NCBI RefSeq assembly: GCF_002078175.1
Contig: NZ_MWFK01000001.1
Location: forward strand, 5,704,001 to 5,768,000
Source: Streptomyces sp. M41(2017)
Lineage (GTDB): Bacteria > Actinomycetota > Actinomycetes > Streptomycetales > Streptomycetaceae
DNA: 64,000 nucleotides
Reading direction: 5' to 3'
This document shows positions 50,261-59,400 of the stretch, in pieces. The translations under genes were made by a program, and so were the position numbers. Below the pieces are notes generated by a model that was given only the letters and a program-made list of their open reading frames with translations, was not told the origin of the DNA and did no database searches. The stretch's first letter is position 1; each line of letters opens with the position of its first letter.

Positions 50261-51025
50261 GTGAGCCAATCGAGACTGAGCGAACTGACCTGGCGAGAGG
50301 TGCGTCAGGCCGGCGAGGAGGGCATCGCTCTGCTGCCCATCGGCTCGCAGGAGCAGCACGCCTCTCATCTGCCCATGGGGACGGACACGCACCTAGTCGA
50401 GGCGGCTGTGGACCGCGCGCTGGACCTGCTCGCCGAGGACACCTCTCCCGCCGAGGTGGTGCGGTTGCCGGTGCTGCCCTTCGGGCACAGTCCGCACCAT
50501 CTGTTCGCCGCCGCGGTATCACTGTCCGCGGCGACACTGGGCGCGGTCCTGGACGACGTCCTGGACTCGCTCGTGACGAGTGGCTACCGCCGCATCATGA
50601 TCGTGAACGGGCACGGCGGCAACGACGAGATCATGCGCCTCGCCGTGAAGCGGTTGGCCCTGCGCTCGCGGGTGACGGTCGCCGCATGCTCGTACTGGAC
50701 CCTCACCTCCGGCACCGAGCCGGCGGGCCGGCCGGACGTCACTCCGGGACATGCCGGCTGGTTCGAGACCTCATTGATGCTGGCGGCCTGCCCCGACCTC
50801 GTGCGGACACCTGTGCCCGCGCGCGGCCCCGTCGAGCCCCCGCCCCTGTTCGACAACCCGCCCCACCCCGGCCTGACCGTGGAGCGACACGGCGAATGGG
50901 AACGCGTCGGCGGATCGACGGACGATCCTTCGGACGCCGACGCCACCGAGGGTGACCTGCTGCTCGACGACCGGGCCCGCGCACTGGCCCGTGCGATCCA
51001 GGCCTTCGACAAGGCAACGCGCTGA
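50261..51025 (+). CDS. Creatininase family amidohydrolase
   Basis: A 254-residue metal-dependent hydrolase. The conserved N-terminal LLPIGSQEQHASHLPMGTDT supplies Glu, His and Asp ligands, RIMIVNGHGGNDEIMRLAVK supplies the second His block, and TPGHAGWFETSLMLAACPDL is the substrate-side helix with a Glu. Family members include creatininase, formamide hydrolases and the mycofactocin peptidase MftE. The start is the GTG at 50261, which has GAGAGGAAG upstream; an ATG 27 bases earlier lacks one. It is first in a rightward unit with the enolase-superfamily and RidA genes. Confidence 0.88.
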   Translation: MSQSRLSELTWREVRQAGEEGIALLPIGSQEQHASHLPMGTDTHLVEAAVDRALDLLAEDTSPAEVVRLPVLPFGHSPHHLFAAAVSLSAATLGAVLDDVLDSLVTSGYRRIMIVNGHGGNDEIMRLAVKRLALRSRVTVAACSYWTLTSGTEPAGRPDVTPGHAGWFETSLMLAACPDLVRTPVPARGPVEPPPLFDNPPHPGLTVERHGEWERVGGSTDDPSDADATEGDLLLDDRARALARAIQAFDKATR

Positions 51026-51082
51026 GCGACCGGCACGGTCCGTCCCGCAAGCCGGTCTTTCCGCTGCTGCAAGGAGAGAGAA

Positions 51083-52210
51083 ATGAAGATCACTGACGTC
51101 GACGTGTGGGTTGTCAACCTTCCACTCGTCAACCCCTTCACCAGTTCATTCGAAACAAAAACGGGCGAAACGCGCACGGTGGTGCGCATTCGCACCGACG
51201 ACGGTGTCGAAGGCTGGGGCGAATCGATGTGGGGCCGCCCGGTCGCTGCGATCGTCGAGTCGATCGCCTCGGACCTGATAGGCACCAGTCCCTTCGCCTT
51301 GGAGAGTTTCCACCGCAAGCAGCACATGGTGCCGTTCTTCTACGGATACCTCGGCTATGCGGCCATCGCCGCGATCGACGTCGCCTGCTGGGACGCGATG
51401 GGAAAGATCACGGGCCAGTCGATCACCGATCTGCTGGGCGGTGCTGTGCGCGACGAGGTTCCCATCACCGCGCTCATCACCCGGGCCGATGCCCCGGGCG
51501 CACAGGGTCCGCGACTGCCCGAGGCGATGGCGGAGCACGCCGTACGCGTCGTGGCGGAGGGCGGCTTCGAGGCGGTCAAACTCAAGGGCACCAGGGATTC
51601 GACAGGGGATGTGGCCATCCTCCGCGCGGTGCGTGACGCGCTGCCCGACGTGAATCTGCGAGTCGATCCGAACGCGGCATGGTCGGTGCCCGACTCCATC
51701 CGCGCCGGCATGGCCCTGGAGGAAATCGACCTGGAGTACCTGGAGGATCCATGCGTCGGCATCGAAGGCATGAGTCAGGTCAAGGCGAAGATCCGCATCC
51801 CCTTGTGCACCAACATGTGCGTGGTCCGCTTTGAGGAGTTTGCTCCCGCCATGCGCCTGAACGCGGTCGACGTCATCCACGGAGACGTCTACAAGTGGGG
51901 CGGTATCGCGGCGACCAAGGCACTCGCCGCGCACTGCGAGACCTTCGGCCTGGGTATGAACCTGCACAGCGGGGGCGAACTCGGCATCGCCACAGCGGCC
52001 CACCTTGCCGTCGTGGCCAGCACGCCTGTCCTGTCACGTGCCATCGACAGCATGTACTACCTCCACGCGGACGACATCATCGATCCGTTGCACCTGGAGA
52101 ACGGCCGACTGCGGGTGCCGACGGGACCCGGTCTCGGGGTGAGCGTGGACGAGGACAAACTCCGACACTACGCCGCGGTCAACGAGCGCGACGGAGACCT
52201 GACGGGATGA
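51083..52210 (+). CDS. Enolase-superfamily enzyme, glucarate-dehydratase-like
   Basis: A 375-residue mandelate racemase/enolase-superfamily protein. The barrel carries K166-L-K168 (AVKLKGT), metal ligands Asp195 (RVDPNAAW), Glu221 (YLEDPC) and Asn244 (CTNMCV), and a likely catalytic pair Asp268 (HGDVYKW) and His295 (NLHSGGELG). The Asn ligand and the His-Asp dyad are features of the glucarate dehydratase subgroup rather than of dipeptide epimerases. The substrate is thus more likely an acid sugar than a murein peptide, though this needs testing. An AAGGAGAGAG site precedes the ATG. The stop overlaps the RidA start. Confidence 0.87.
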   Translation: MKITDVDVWVVNLPLVNPFTSSFETKTGETRTVVRIRTDDGVEGWGESMWGRPVAAIVESIASDLIGTSPFALESFHRKQHMVPFFYGYLGYAAIAAIDVACWDAMGKITGQSITDLLGGAVRDEVPITALITRADAPGAQGPRLPEAMAEHAVRVVAEGGFEAVKLKGTRDSTGDVAILRAVRDALPDVNLRVDPNAAWSVPDSIRAGMALEEIDLEYLEDPCVGIEGMSQVKAKIRIPLCTNMCVVRFEEFAPAMRLNAVDVIHGDVYKWGGIAATKALAAHCETFGLGMNLHSGGELGIATAAHLAVVASTPVLSRAIDSMYYLHADDIIDPLHLENGRLRVPTGPGLGVSVDEDKLRHYAAVNERDGDLTG

Positions 52211-52602
52211 ACGAGCGCACCGTACACACCCTCGACGCCCCGGCCCCCGCAGGCGCCTACTCCCAGGGCGTGATCGCCGGTGGGTTCCTGTTCACCTCCG
52301 GCTTCGGCCCGCAGAACCCGGCAACCGGCGAGGTGGCGCACGGCGTGGCCGCTCAGACCACACAGGTGCTCCGCAACATCGGCGCCGTGCTCGCCGAGGA
52401 GGGACTCACCATGCGTGACGTGGTGAAGGTGACGACACACCTTCAGCATCTGAAGCGCGACTTCCACGCCTACGACCGTGCCTACCGTGAGTTCCTTGGA
52501 GACGCCCGTCCGGTGCGCACCACGGTGGGCTCGGATCTCATGGACATACTCGTGGAGATCGATGTAGTGGCCGCCCTGCCCGCACCGGGTCAGCCCGCCT
52601 GA
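52207..52602 (+). CDS. RidA family protein
   Basis: A 131-residue RidA/YjgF/UK114 protein. It shows the family order GAYSQGVIAGGFLFTSGFGP (about 17-36), VLAEEGLTMRDVVKVTTHL and the end segment ARPVRTTVGSDLMDILVEID. The Arg that binds the substrate carboxylate in classical RidA is present at the expected position (RPVRTTVG). These enzymes hydrolyse reactive enamine/imine intermediates to ketoacids and ammonia. Overlap of four bases with the upstream enolase-superfamily gene suggests it clears or processes a product of that pathway. Confidence 0.92.
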   Translation: MNERTVHTLDAPAPAGAYSQGVIAGGFLFTSGFGPQNPATGEVAHGVAAQTTQVLRNIGAVLAEEGLTMRDVVKVTTHLQHLKRDFHAYDRAYREFLGDARPVRTTVGSDLMDILVEIDVVAALPAPGQPA

Positions 52603-52606
52603 AGGC

Positions 52607-52639
52607 GCCGGCGCTCGCCGATCGTCGACGAGCGCCGGC
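52607..52639 (+). terminator. Terminator after the RidA gene
   Basis: GCCGGCGCTCG (52607-52617) and CGAGCGCCGGC (52629-52639) pair perfectly across an 11-base loop, five bases after the RidA stop. Confidence 0.8.
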
Positions 52640-52800
52640 CGTGGCCGTGCGGCCGGCCACGCTCGTGACCAGGTTCGGCAACGGGAGCGACGTGGTCGGG
52701 CCGGCCGCGCTCCCCGGCGCCTTCGCAGCGCCGGCCCGCCGCCGTGCCAGGACCGCCTCCCACGCGGGGACCGGCGAACCCGGCGGCACGAACGAGCCTC
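52640..52800 (+). pseudogene. Decayed C-terminus of a WYL-domain regulator
   Basis: This stretch matches the 3' end of the WYL gene at 30721-31872. The translated frame reads DVVGPAALPGAFAAPARRRA then RTASHAGTGEPGGTNE, against VVGPAELADAFALLARRCAR and AASRAGTGEPAGASD in the intact protein. Nucleotide similarity is also visible (for example GTGGTCGGGCCGGCC in both). No HTH or WYL domain remains and there is no start, so it is a gene relic, left by deletion or by a past recombination event. The rest of the gap to 52938 shows no other recognisable feature. Confidence 0.65.
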
Positions 52801-52938
52801 CGGCGAGACCCTGGGGCTGCCCAGGTCCACCGGTCCCCGAGGCCCGCTGCGGGGGACGAGCCGCACGCCGGCCGCAGCGCGCCCGTACGCCGTCGCGCTC
52901 GTCGGGCAGAGCCCGAGCCCCGGCCATATCTTGAGAGA

Positions 52939-53478
52939 GTGATCCGTTCCAGCGCCACCCCCCAGGGTGGAGACGGCATCGACCCGCCACGGTCGTCGAG
53001 AACGTCGACAAGCCGACGAACCGACTACGCGGGCGCCATTTACGGCTCGATCCTCGCCGCCTCCGTAGTGGCCACCGCGGGATCGGGCGGGGAACACCCC
53101 CGGCTGGAAGTCATCGCCCTGCTGCTCGTGACCGGTCTCGTCTTCTGGGCCACGCACGTCTACGCCCACCTGGCCGGGGAAAGGATCGTGGGCCAGCCCT
53201 GGTCCTGGCCGGAGATCCGCCGCAGCGGCCTGCACGAGTGGGCCATCGTCGAGGCCGCGGCCCTTCCCGCCGCGGCCGTCGCCATCAGCTGGTTCGGGAT
53301 GAGCGTGAACACCGGGCTGTGGCTCGCCCTCGGGGTGGCGGTCGCCCAGCAGGTCGTGTGGGCGTGCCTGGGAGCCGTCCGCGCCGGGGCCTCCCGGGGG
53401 CAGGTCTTCGCCGAGGGGTTCGTCAACCTGGCACTCGGCCTGATCATCGTGGGCGCCAAGGTCGTCCTCAAGGACTGA
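52939..53478 (+). CDS. Four-helix integral membrane protein, unknown
   Basis: A 179-residue protein with a hydrophilic N-terminus (about 30 residues) and four predicted membrane helices: AGAIYGSILAASVVATAG, VIALLLVTGLVFWATHVYAH, EWAIVEAAALPAAAVAISWF with GLWLALGVAVAQQVVWACLG, and FVNLALGLIIVGAKVVL. It contains a conserved-looking HVYAHLAGERI segment. I recognise the type from Streptomyces genomes but know no function. The GTG at 52939 follows GAGAGA and is the most plausible start; the open frame upstream belongs to the decayed WYL sequence. Confidence 0.65.
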   Translation: MIRSSATPQGGDGIDPPRSSRTSTSRRTDYAGAIYGSILAASVVATAGSGGEHPRLEVIALLLVTGLVFWATHVYAHLAGERIVGQPWSWPEIRRSGLHEWAIVEAAALPAAAVAISWFGMSVNTGLWLALGVAVAQQVVWACLGAVRAGASRGQVFAEGFVNLALGLIIVGAKVVLKD

Positions 53479-53542
53479 CGGCGCGGCGTCGGCGAGGACC
53501 CACCGATCCCACACGGTCCACAAACCCTCTAGGGAGGCCGGC

Positions 53543-55423
53543 ATGGCGGACGAGACTCCTGGAGCCCGGGCGGGAGAGAGGCCGCGGAACGGGCCCGGCG
53601 GGCGTCGCGGTGACGCGCCCCGGTATCTGCCCATCGCGGAGCACGGACTCATCGGCGACCTGCGCAGCGCCGCCCTGGTCGGAACGGACGGCACCATCGA
53701 CTGGTACTGCTGCGGCCGCTTCGACGCGCCCAGTGTCTTCGCGTCGATCCTGGACGCCGACCGTGGCGGAAGCTTCGAGCTCGCCGCCGACGTCCCCGCG
53801 CGGGCGAAGCAGTTCTACTTTCCCGACACCAACGTCCTGATCACCCGGTTCTTCGCGGACGGCGGAGTGGGCGAGATCCAGGACTTCATGCCGGTCGTGG
53901 ACGGCTCGCGCGAGGCCGACCGGCACCGCCTGATCCGCCGCGTGGTGTGCGTCCGCGGCACACTGCCCTTCCGCGCCCGGATCGCCCCCCGCTTCGAATA
54001 CGGCACGGTCCCGCACACCGTTCACCTGGACGACGGCCAGGCGATCTTCGACTCGCCCGCGCTCAAGCTCGCGCTGACGTCGACCGTGCCCCTGGAGGCC
54101 GACGGGCAGGACGTGCGGTCGCTGTTCAAGCTGGGCGAGGGGGAGTCCGCGGTCTTCGCGATCGACCGGATCGACGACGACGTGCCGCCGCGCTTCTGCG
54201 CCGTGGCCGAGGCCGAGCGGGAGTTCAACTCGACCGTCGCCTACTGGCGGCGCTGGCTGTCCAGGTCGCGATACAAGGGCCGCTGGCGCGAGATGGTGCA
54301 CCGGTCGGCGCTCACCCTGAAACTGCTCACGTACGCGCCCACCGGCGCCATCATCGCCGCTCCCACCACCAGCCTGCCCGAGCAGATCGGCGGCGAGCGG
54401 AACTGGGACTACCGCTACGTGTGGATCCGCGACGCCGCCTTCTGCGTCTACGCCATGCTGCGCCTCGGCTTCACCGAGGAGGCCGAGGCGTTCATGACCT
54501 TCCTCTCCGAACACGTACGCCTCGACGATCCCGACACGACGGCGCCGGGCGGTCCGCTCCAGATCATGTACGGCATCGACGGGCGCCGTGACCTGCCCGA
54601 GCGTGAACTGCCGCACCTGGAGGGCTACCGGGGATCCGCCCCGGTGCGTGTCGGCAACGCCGCCGTCGGCCAGCTCCAGCTCGACATCTACGGGGCCCTG
54701 GTCGACTCGCTGTACCTGTACGACAAGTGGGGCCAGCCGCTCTCCAGCGCGCACTGGGACGGCATCAGCGCGCTCGTCGACTGGGTGTGCGACAACTGGG
54801 ACCAGCCGGACGAGGGCGTGTGGGAGACCCGTGGCGGCCGCAAGGCGTTCCTGTACTCCCGGCTGATGTGCTGGGTGGCCATCGAACGGGCCATGCGGCT
54901 GGCCCAGCACCGCGGTCTGCCCGCCGACACCGTCCGCTGGGGCACCGCCCGTGACGACATCTACCGGCGCATCATGAGCCGGGGATGGTCCGATGTGCGC
55001 CGGGCCTTCACCCAGTACGAGGACAGCGACATCCTCGACGCGTCCCTGCTGATGATGCCGCTCGCCAAGTTCGTCTCCCCGACCGACCCGAAGTGGCTGG
55101 CCACCCTCGACGCGCTGGGCGAGGACCTGGTCTCCGACTCGCTCGTGTACCGCTACGACCCGCAGGCGAGCCCCGACGGCCTTCAGGGCGAGGAGGGCAC
55201 CTTCTCGATCTGCTCCTTCTGGTACGTCGAGGCGCTCACCCGCGCGGGCCGTATCGACGAGGCCCGGCTCGCCTTCGAGAAGATGCTCACCTACGCCAAC
55301 CACCTCGGCCTGTACGCGGAGGAGATCGGCCACACCGGGGAGCAGAGCGGGAACTTCCCCCAGGCCTTCACCCATCTCGCCCTGATCAGCGCCGCCTTCA
55401 ACCTGGACCGCAAACTCGGCTGA
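53543..55423 (+). CDS. Glycoside hydrolase family 15 protein
   Basis: A 626-residue cytoplasmic GH15 enzyme (glucoamylase/trehalase group). The N-terminal domain has YLPIAEHGLIGDLRSAALVG and GTIDWYCCGRFDAPSVFASI. The alpha/alpha barrel has PEQIGGERNWDYRYVWIRDA, a first catalytic Glu region at GLQGEEGTFSICSFWYVEAL and a second at HTGEQSGNFPQAFTHLALIS. These match the bacterial trehalase/glucodextranase-like branch. No signal peptide is present, so an intracellular role in trehalose or maltooligosaccharide breakdown is likely. An AGGGAGG site precedes the ATG. Confidence 0.92.
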   Translation: MADETPGARAGERPRNGPGGRRGDAPRYLPIAEHGLIGDLRSAALVGTDGTIDWYCCGRFDAPSVFASILDADRGGSFELAADVPARAKQFYFPDTNVLITRFFADGGVGEIQDFMPVVDGSREADRHRLIRRVVCVRGTLPFRARIAPRFEYGTVPHTVHLDDGQAIFDSPALKLALTSTVPLEADGQDVRSLFKLGEGESAVFAIDRIDDDVPPRFCAVAEAEREFNSTVAYWRRWLSRSRYKGRWREMVHRSALTLKLLTYAPTGAIIAAPTTSLPEQIGGERNWDYRYVWIRDAAFCVYAMLRLGFTEEAEAFMTFLSEHVRLDDPDTTAPGGPLQIMYGIDGRRDLPERELPHLEGYRGSAPVRVGNAAVGQLQLDIYGALVDSLYLYDKWGQPLSSAHWDGISALVDWVCDNWDQPDEGVWETRGGRKAFLYSRLMCWVAIERAMRLAQHRGLPADTVRWGTARDDIYRRIMSRGWSDVRRAFTQYEDSDILDASLLMMPLAKFVSPTDPKWLATLDALGEDLVSDSLVYRYDPQASPDGLQGEEGTFSICSFWYVEALTRAGRIDEARLAFEKMLTYANHLGLYAEEIGHTGEQSGNFPQAFTHLALISAAFNLDRKLG

Positions 55424-55448
55424 CGGCCGCGAACGACGGCCGGTGTCC

Positions 55449-56270
55449 TCAGGGCGCGGTGAACAGGCCGGGGAACCGGGGAGCGAGCCACGGCCTGCGG
55501 CCCCTCACCAGGATGCGGCCACGCGCGAGAGGGCCGGCCTGTCCCTGGCGGCCCAGAGCCATCAGCAGGAACGTGACCGGCTCGATGTGGATCGTGCAGT
55601 CCGGCCGGGCCGACGGCCGGTCCTCGACGGACAGCACGCCGTCGGACACGGCCACGCCGAACCCGCCACCGCCCCAGAGCCGTACGTCGTAGCGGGCGTT
55701 CATGCCGGTGACACGGGAGGAGTCGGCGACCCGCGGCATCACCCGGAGCATGAACGGCATGGTCAGGCCCACCCGGGCACGGTCGAGCATGTGCGGCCTG
55801 CCCAGGGCGCGGGCGAGGTCGTAGCCGTGCCCGAGCATGTGCGTCAGCAGGTACGAGCCCAGCTCCTGGGAACTCATCGGACCGAGCGGGGTGACCATAG
55901 GCCCCTCGGCGGTCCCTTCCTCCAGCGCCCGCAGGCAGGCGTCCGCCTGCTCGACGATCATGGCGGCCAGCGGTAGCGGCTCCCGCTCCCCGAACTCCGC
56001 GAGGGAACGCTCGTTGGCCTGGGCGAGACTCTGCGGCGTGCCGTCCCCGTAGGGGCGCTCCTGCCCTGCCGCGAGCCCCGCCATCAACGCGTTGGCCAGC
56101 GCCAGATGCGCGGCCGCCTCGCCGACGTTCCACTCCGCCCCGGGTATCCGCCGGCCCATGTCGGTTCCGGGACCCAGCAGGGCGGCTATGTCCCGGGCGG
56201 TCCCGCGTATCGCCGTGCCGAGCCCGTCGGGCAGCGGCCTCCGCACATCCTGCCCCGCCACCGAGTCCAC
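55449..56270 (-). CDS. Maleylpyruvate isomerase N-terminal-domain protein
   Basis: A 273-residue DinB-superfamily protein. The N-terminal four-helix bundle has EWNVGEAAAHLALANALMAG and a later His-rich helix SYLLTHMLGHGYDLARALGR, the mycothiol-dependent maleylpyruvate isomerase pattern. The C-terminal part (GGGGFGVAVSDGVLSVEDRP, CTIHIEPVTFLLMALG) resembles the SCP2-like domain found with it in actinobacteria. A role in mycothiol-dependent chemistry is likely, with unknown substrate. The GTG at 56270 is chosen for its AGGAAGG site. Confidence 0.8.
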   Translation of the reverse strand: MDSVAGQDVRRPLPDGLGTAIRGTARDIAALLGPGTDMGRRIPGAEWNVGEAAAHLALANALMAGLAAGQERPYGDGTPQSLAQANERSLAEFGEREPLPLAAMIVEQADACLRALEEGTAEGPMVTPLGPMSSQELGSYLLTHMLGHGYDLARALGRPHMLDRARVGLTMPFMLRVMPRVADSSRVTGMNARYDVRLWGGGGFGVAVSDGVLSVEDRPSARPDCTIHIEPVTFLLMALGRQGQAGPLARGRILVRGRRPWLAPRFPGLFTAP

Positions 56271-56289
56271 GTCGCGCCCTTCCTGTCGA

Positions 56290-56332
56290 CGTCGCCTTCT
56301 CCTCGACCGGAACAGCCGAGGAGAAGGCGACG
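56290..56332 (-). terminator. Terminator of the GH2 gene
   Basis: Perfect 16-base arms at 56290-56305 and 56317-56332 with an 11-base loop, about 115 bases downstream of the GH2 stop and just upstream of the next leftward gene. Confidence 0.85.
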
Positions 56333-56445
56333 CGTTGCCGGTCACCGGGCGTACAGAAGACCAGGCGACCGCCGTGACGACAACCCCCTGAGCCGCGACG
56401 ACGCACGCCGAGGCGGCCACGGGGCGGGCAAAGCGGACACAGGGG

Positions 56446-59400
56446 TCAGGACCGGGCCAGGACCGGATCGCTGTTGTACGCCTCCACCTGCAGGGACGGA
56501 CGGCCGGACGCCAGAGCCGACGCCGGCCAGGACAGCGTCACCCGACGGGACTCTCCCGGCAGCAGCCACAGATAGTTGTCGCCGTACAGCGTGGGCAGGA
56601 CGCGCTCCCGGCCGGCCCGGTCCAGCAGCGAGAGCCGGACCATCGCCGCGACCGCCGTGCCCCGGTTGCCCACGGTGGCGGTCAACTCGTGGCGCGCCCC
56701 CGCCTGCGACAGACGGGAGACCGCGGCGGACAGCTTGACCTTCCGCCCCGAGTTGAGCGCCTTCAGCGCGGCCGGGGTCCGCTGACGCCAGTACGTATTG
56801 ACGGACAGCGGGCGGCCCGCGGAGTCCTCCAGGGTCAGCCGGAGCAGATGCAGATCCGGCAGGTCGTCGGTCCATCCGACGGTCAGGGCCCGTGTCGTGG
56901 TGGCGGCGGCCACTTCGACGCCCGCCGTATGGGTGGCCCCGTGCTGCCGGCCCGACAGGTCGTACAGACGGGCGGTGACCTTCGCCCCCTTGAGCGCCCG
57001 GCTGGTGTGGTTGACCGCGATCACCTGCCCGGTCCGGGGATCCGCCTGCACATGCAGGGGCTCGCAGCCCGAACGGGCCCCGTAATAGGTGCCGTTGACG
57101 TCGAAGTCGTAGTCGTAGGTCTGCCACACGGTGCTGTGCCACGCGGGGTGGGACATCCACAGCATGAGACCACTCGCGTCGTCCCACAGGTGCGCGTTCC
57201 ACGCCTCGAACATGGCGCGTGTGTTCTCGTAGTTGACGAACTGGGCCTTGCGCGCGAAGTCGTCGAGGTCCGTCGCCGTACCGAGCCGGGTCTCGATGGC
57301 CGCCTTGTAGTTCTGCGGCGCCTGGTTACCGCGCTCGCTCCAGTCGTGGTAGTACCACGCACCGCGGATCGGCCACTCCGGCTCGTCGCCCGTCATGTTG
57401 CGCAGACTCGCCGCCGTGGAGACGACCGGCATACCGATCTCGGTGTGGAAGCCGAAACTGCTGCTGCCGTACGTCGACGGCTCGTAGTACTTCTCCGGCT
57501 CGACCCAGCCGTAGGGGCCACCGCCCGTGATGATGCCGCCGGCCGAGTTGTTCTGATAGAGGATGCCGGGAGCCTGCTGCTCGACCGCCTCCCGCATGCC
57601 CTTGTCGATGGCGGCCGGGGGATTGCCTTCGTTGGCCCCGCACCAGACCACCACACTGGGGTGGACGCGGTAGCGCAGCACGGTGTCCCGCGCCGTCGCG
57701 TTGAACGCGTCGTGGTCCGGCGGGTCCATGCCCCAGGCATTGGGGAAGTCGTTCCACACCAGGATCCCGTGCTCGTCACAACTGGCGAAGAACTCCTCGC
57801 GGTTGCTGCTCCCCACCCAGTTGCGGATCATGGTGAAGTTCATGTCGCGGTGCATCCGCACCGCCGCGTCCATCCGCTCCGCGGGCATCCTGCGCAGCAG
57901 CTCGTCCCAGCCCCAGTTGCCGCCGCGCACCAGAACCCGGACGCCGTTCACGCTGATCTTCAGCGGCTCGGGCGTGTTGGTCACCGACGTGACGTCGGTC
58001 CACGCCTCCCCGTCGTCCGACGCCTGGATCGTGTACGTCTTCGGGTAGGCCGCCTCCCACACGATGGCCACCCGGTCGAAGCGCCGTGCGCTGCCGAGGT
58101 CCACCCGGAGCCACTGGTGGTCCGCGTACTCCGAGGACCAGCGCGTGCCGGGGTCGCCGTCCGTCGCGGCGGAGGCCGGGTGATCGGACTCCTGCGTCGA
58201 GGCGGTGGCCGTCCTGCGCAGCGCGAGGTCGGTTCCCGGCTCGGCACTGTCGATCACCGAGAGGGACCACAGCGAGTTGCCCCAACTCGTGTTGCGCACG
58301 CCGCAGTCGATGCGCACGTAGCGTGCCGTGCGCGGGGTGAACTCCTCCACCTGGAGGCTGGCGTCACCGCTGTTGAACGGCAGCGGCACGGCGGTGTTGT
58401 CGACGGACTTCACGTCCCGCCACTGGTCGCCGTCGGTGGACACCTGCACCACATAGGTGCGCGCGTACGCCTGCTCCCACACCAGGTCGACGCGGTCGAA
58501 GGACTGCGTGGCTCCCAGGTCGACCCGGATCCACTGGTCGTCCTGGTAGGCCGAGGACCACCGGGTGGCCGGGTCGCCGTCCGTGACGTTGCCGGCCGCG
58601 TGGCCGTCCTCGTCGGTCGTCGACGCGGCGGCGTCGGCGTGCAGCGCGAGGTCGGTGCCCGGCCGGGCACTGTCGAAGACGGACAGCGTCCACAGTGAAC
58701 TGCCCCAGTCGGTCGCCCGGGTCAGGCAGCGGACGCGGACGTGCCGGGCCTGCTGCGCGCCCACGTCCACGGACTGGGTGTACGCGTCACCGGAAGCGAC
58801 GAAGGGAAGTGGTACGTCGTACTCGTAGCCGAACTGGCGTATGCCGAAGCGGGTTTCGCGCCGGTCGCTCTCGGAGCCGTCCACCACCGCGACCATCGTC
58901 AGGTCGTGCAGACGCGCGCTGCCGAGCCCGTTGGGCCACCACAGCTCGGGGTTGCGCAGCCGCAGCCCGCTGAAGGCGTCGGGGGCGAACACGACGTCGA
59001 CGCTCCGGCCCGCCGGGACCGTGACGGTGCGGGAGACGCGTACGGAGCCGAACGCCGCGGTGACGGTCGCCTTGTGGTCGGCGCTGTCGGCGTTGCGGAC
59101 CGGCACGACGATGGTCAGTTCGGCCGTCGAGGTGTCGGGGAGGTCCGGCAGGACGGTGTCCACCCGGGGATCGCCGATCACGACCTGCCCGGTGGATCTC
59201 AGGCGCACGTGGTTCCAGATGCCCGCGACCCGGTCGCGGACGGCCGGCATCCAGTCCCAGCCCGAAGAGGCCAGATACGTGGGGGAGTTGAGGTTCATCT
59301 GGTTGGCGCCGGCGTCGACCCACGCCTCACCGGCGGGTCCCTTGTCGCCGGGGCTGCCGGGCACGGGCATCGGCGTGATCTTCACCGCCAGCGCGTTCTC

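Noticed and set aside
51083-52210. L-Ala-D/L-Glu dipeptide epimerase
   Set aside because: It would suit the murein context, but the Asn metal ligand (CTNM) and the His-Asp dyad fit the glucarate dehydratase subgroup, and the second-side Lys of epimerases is not evident.
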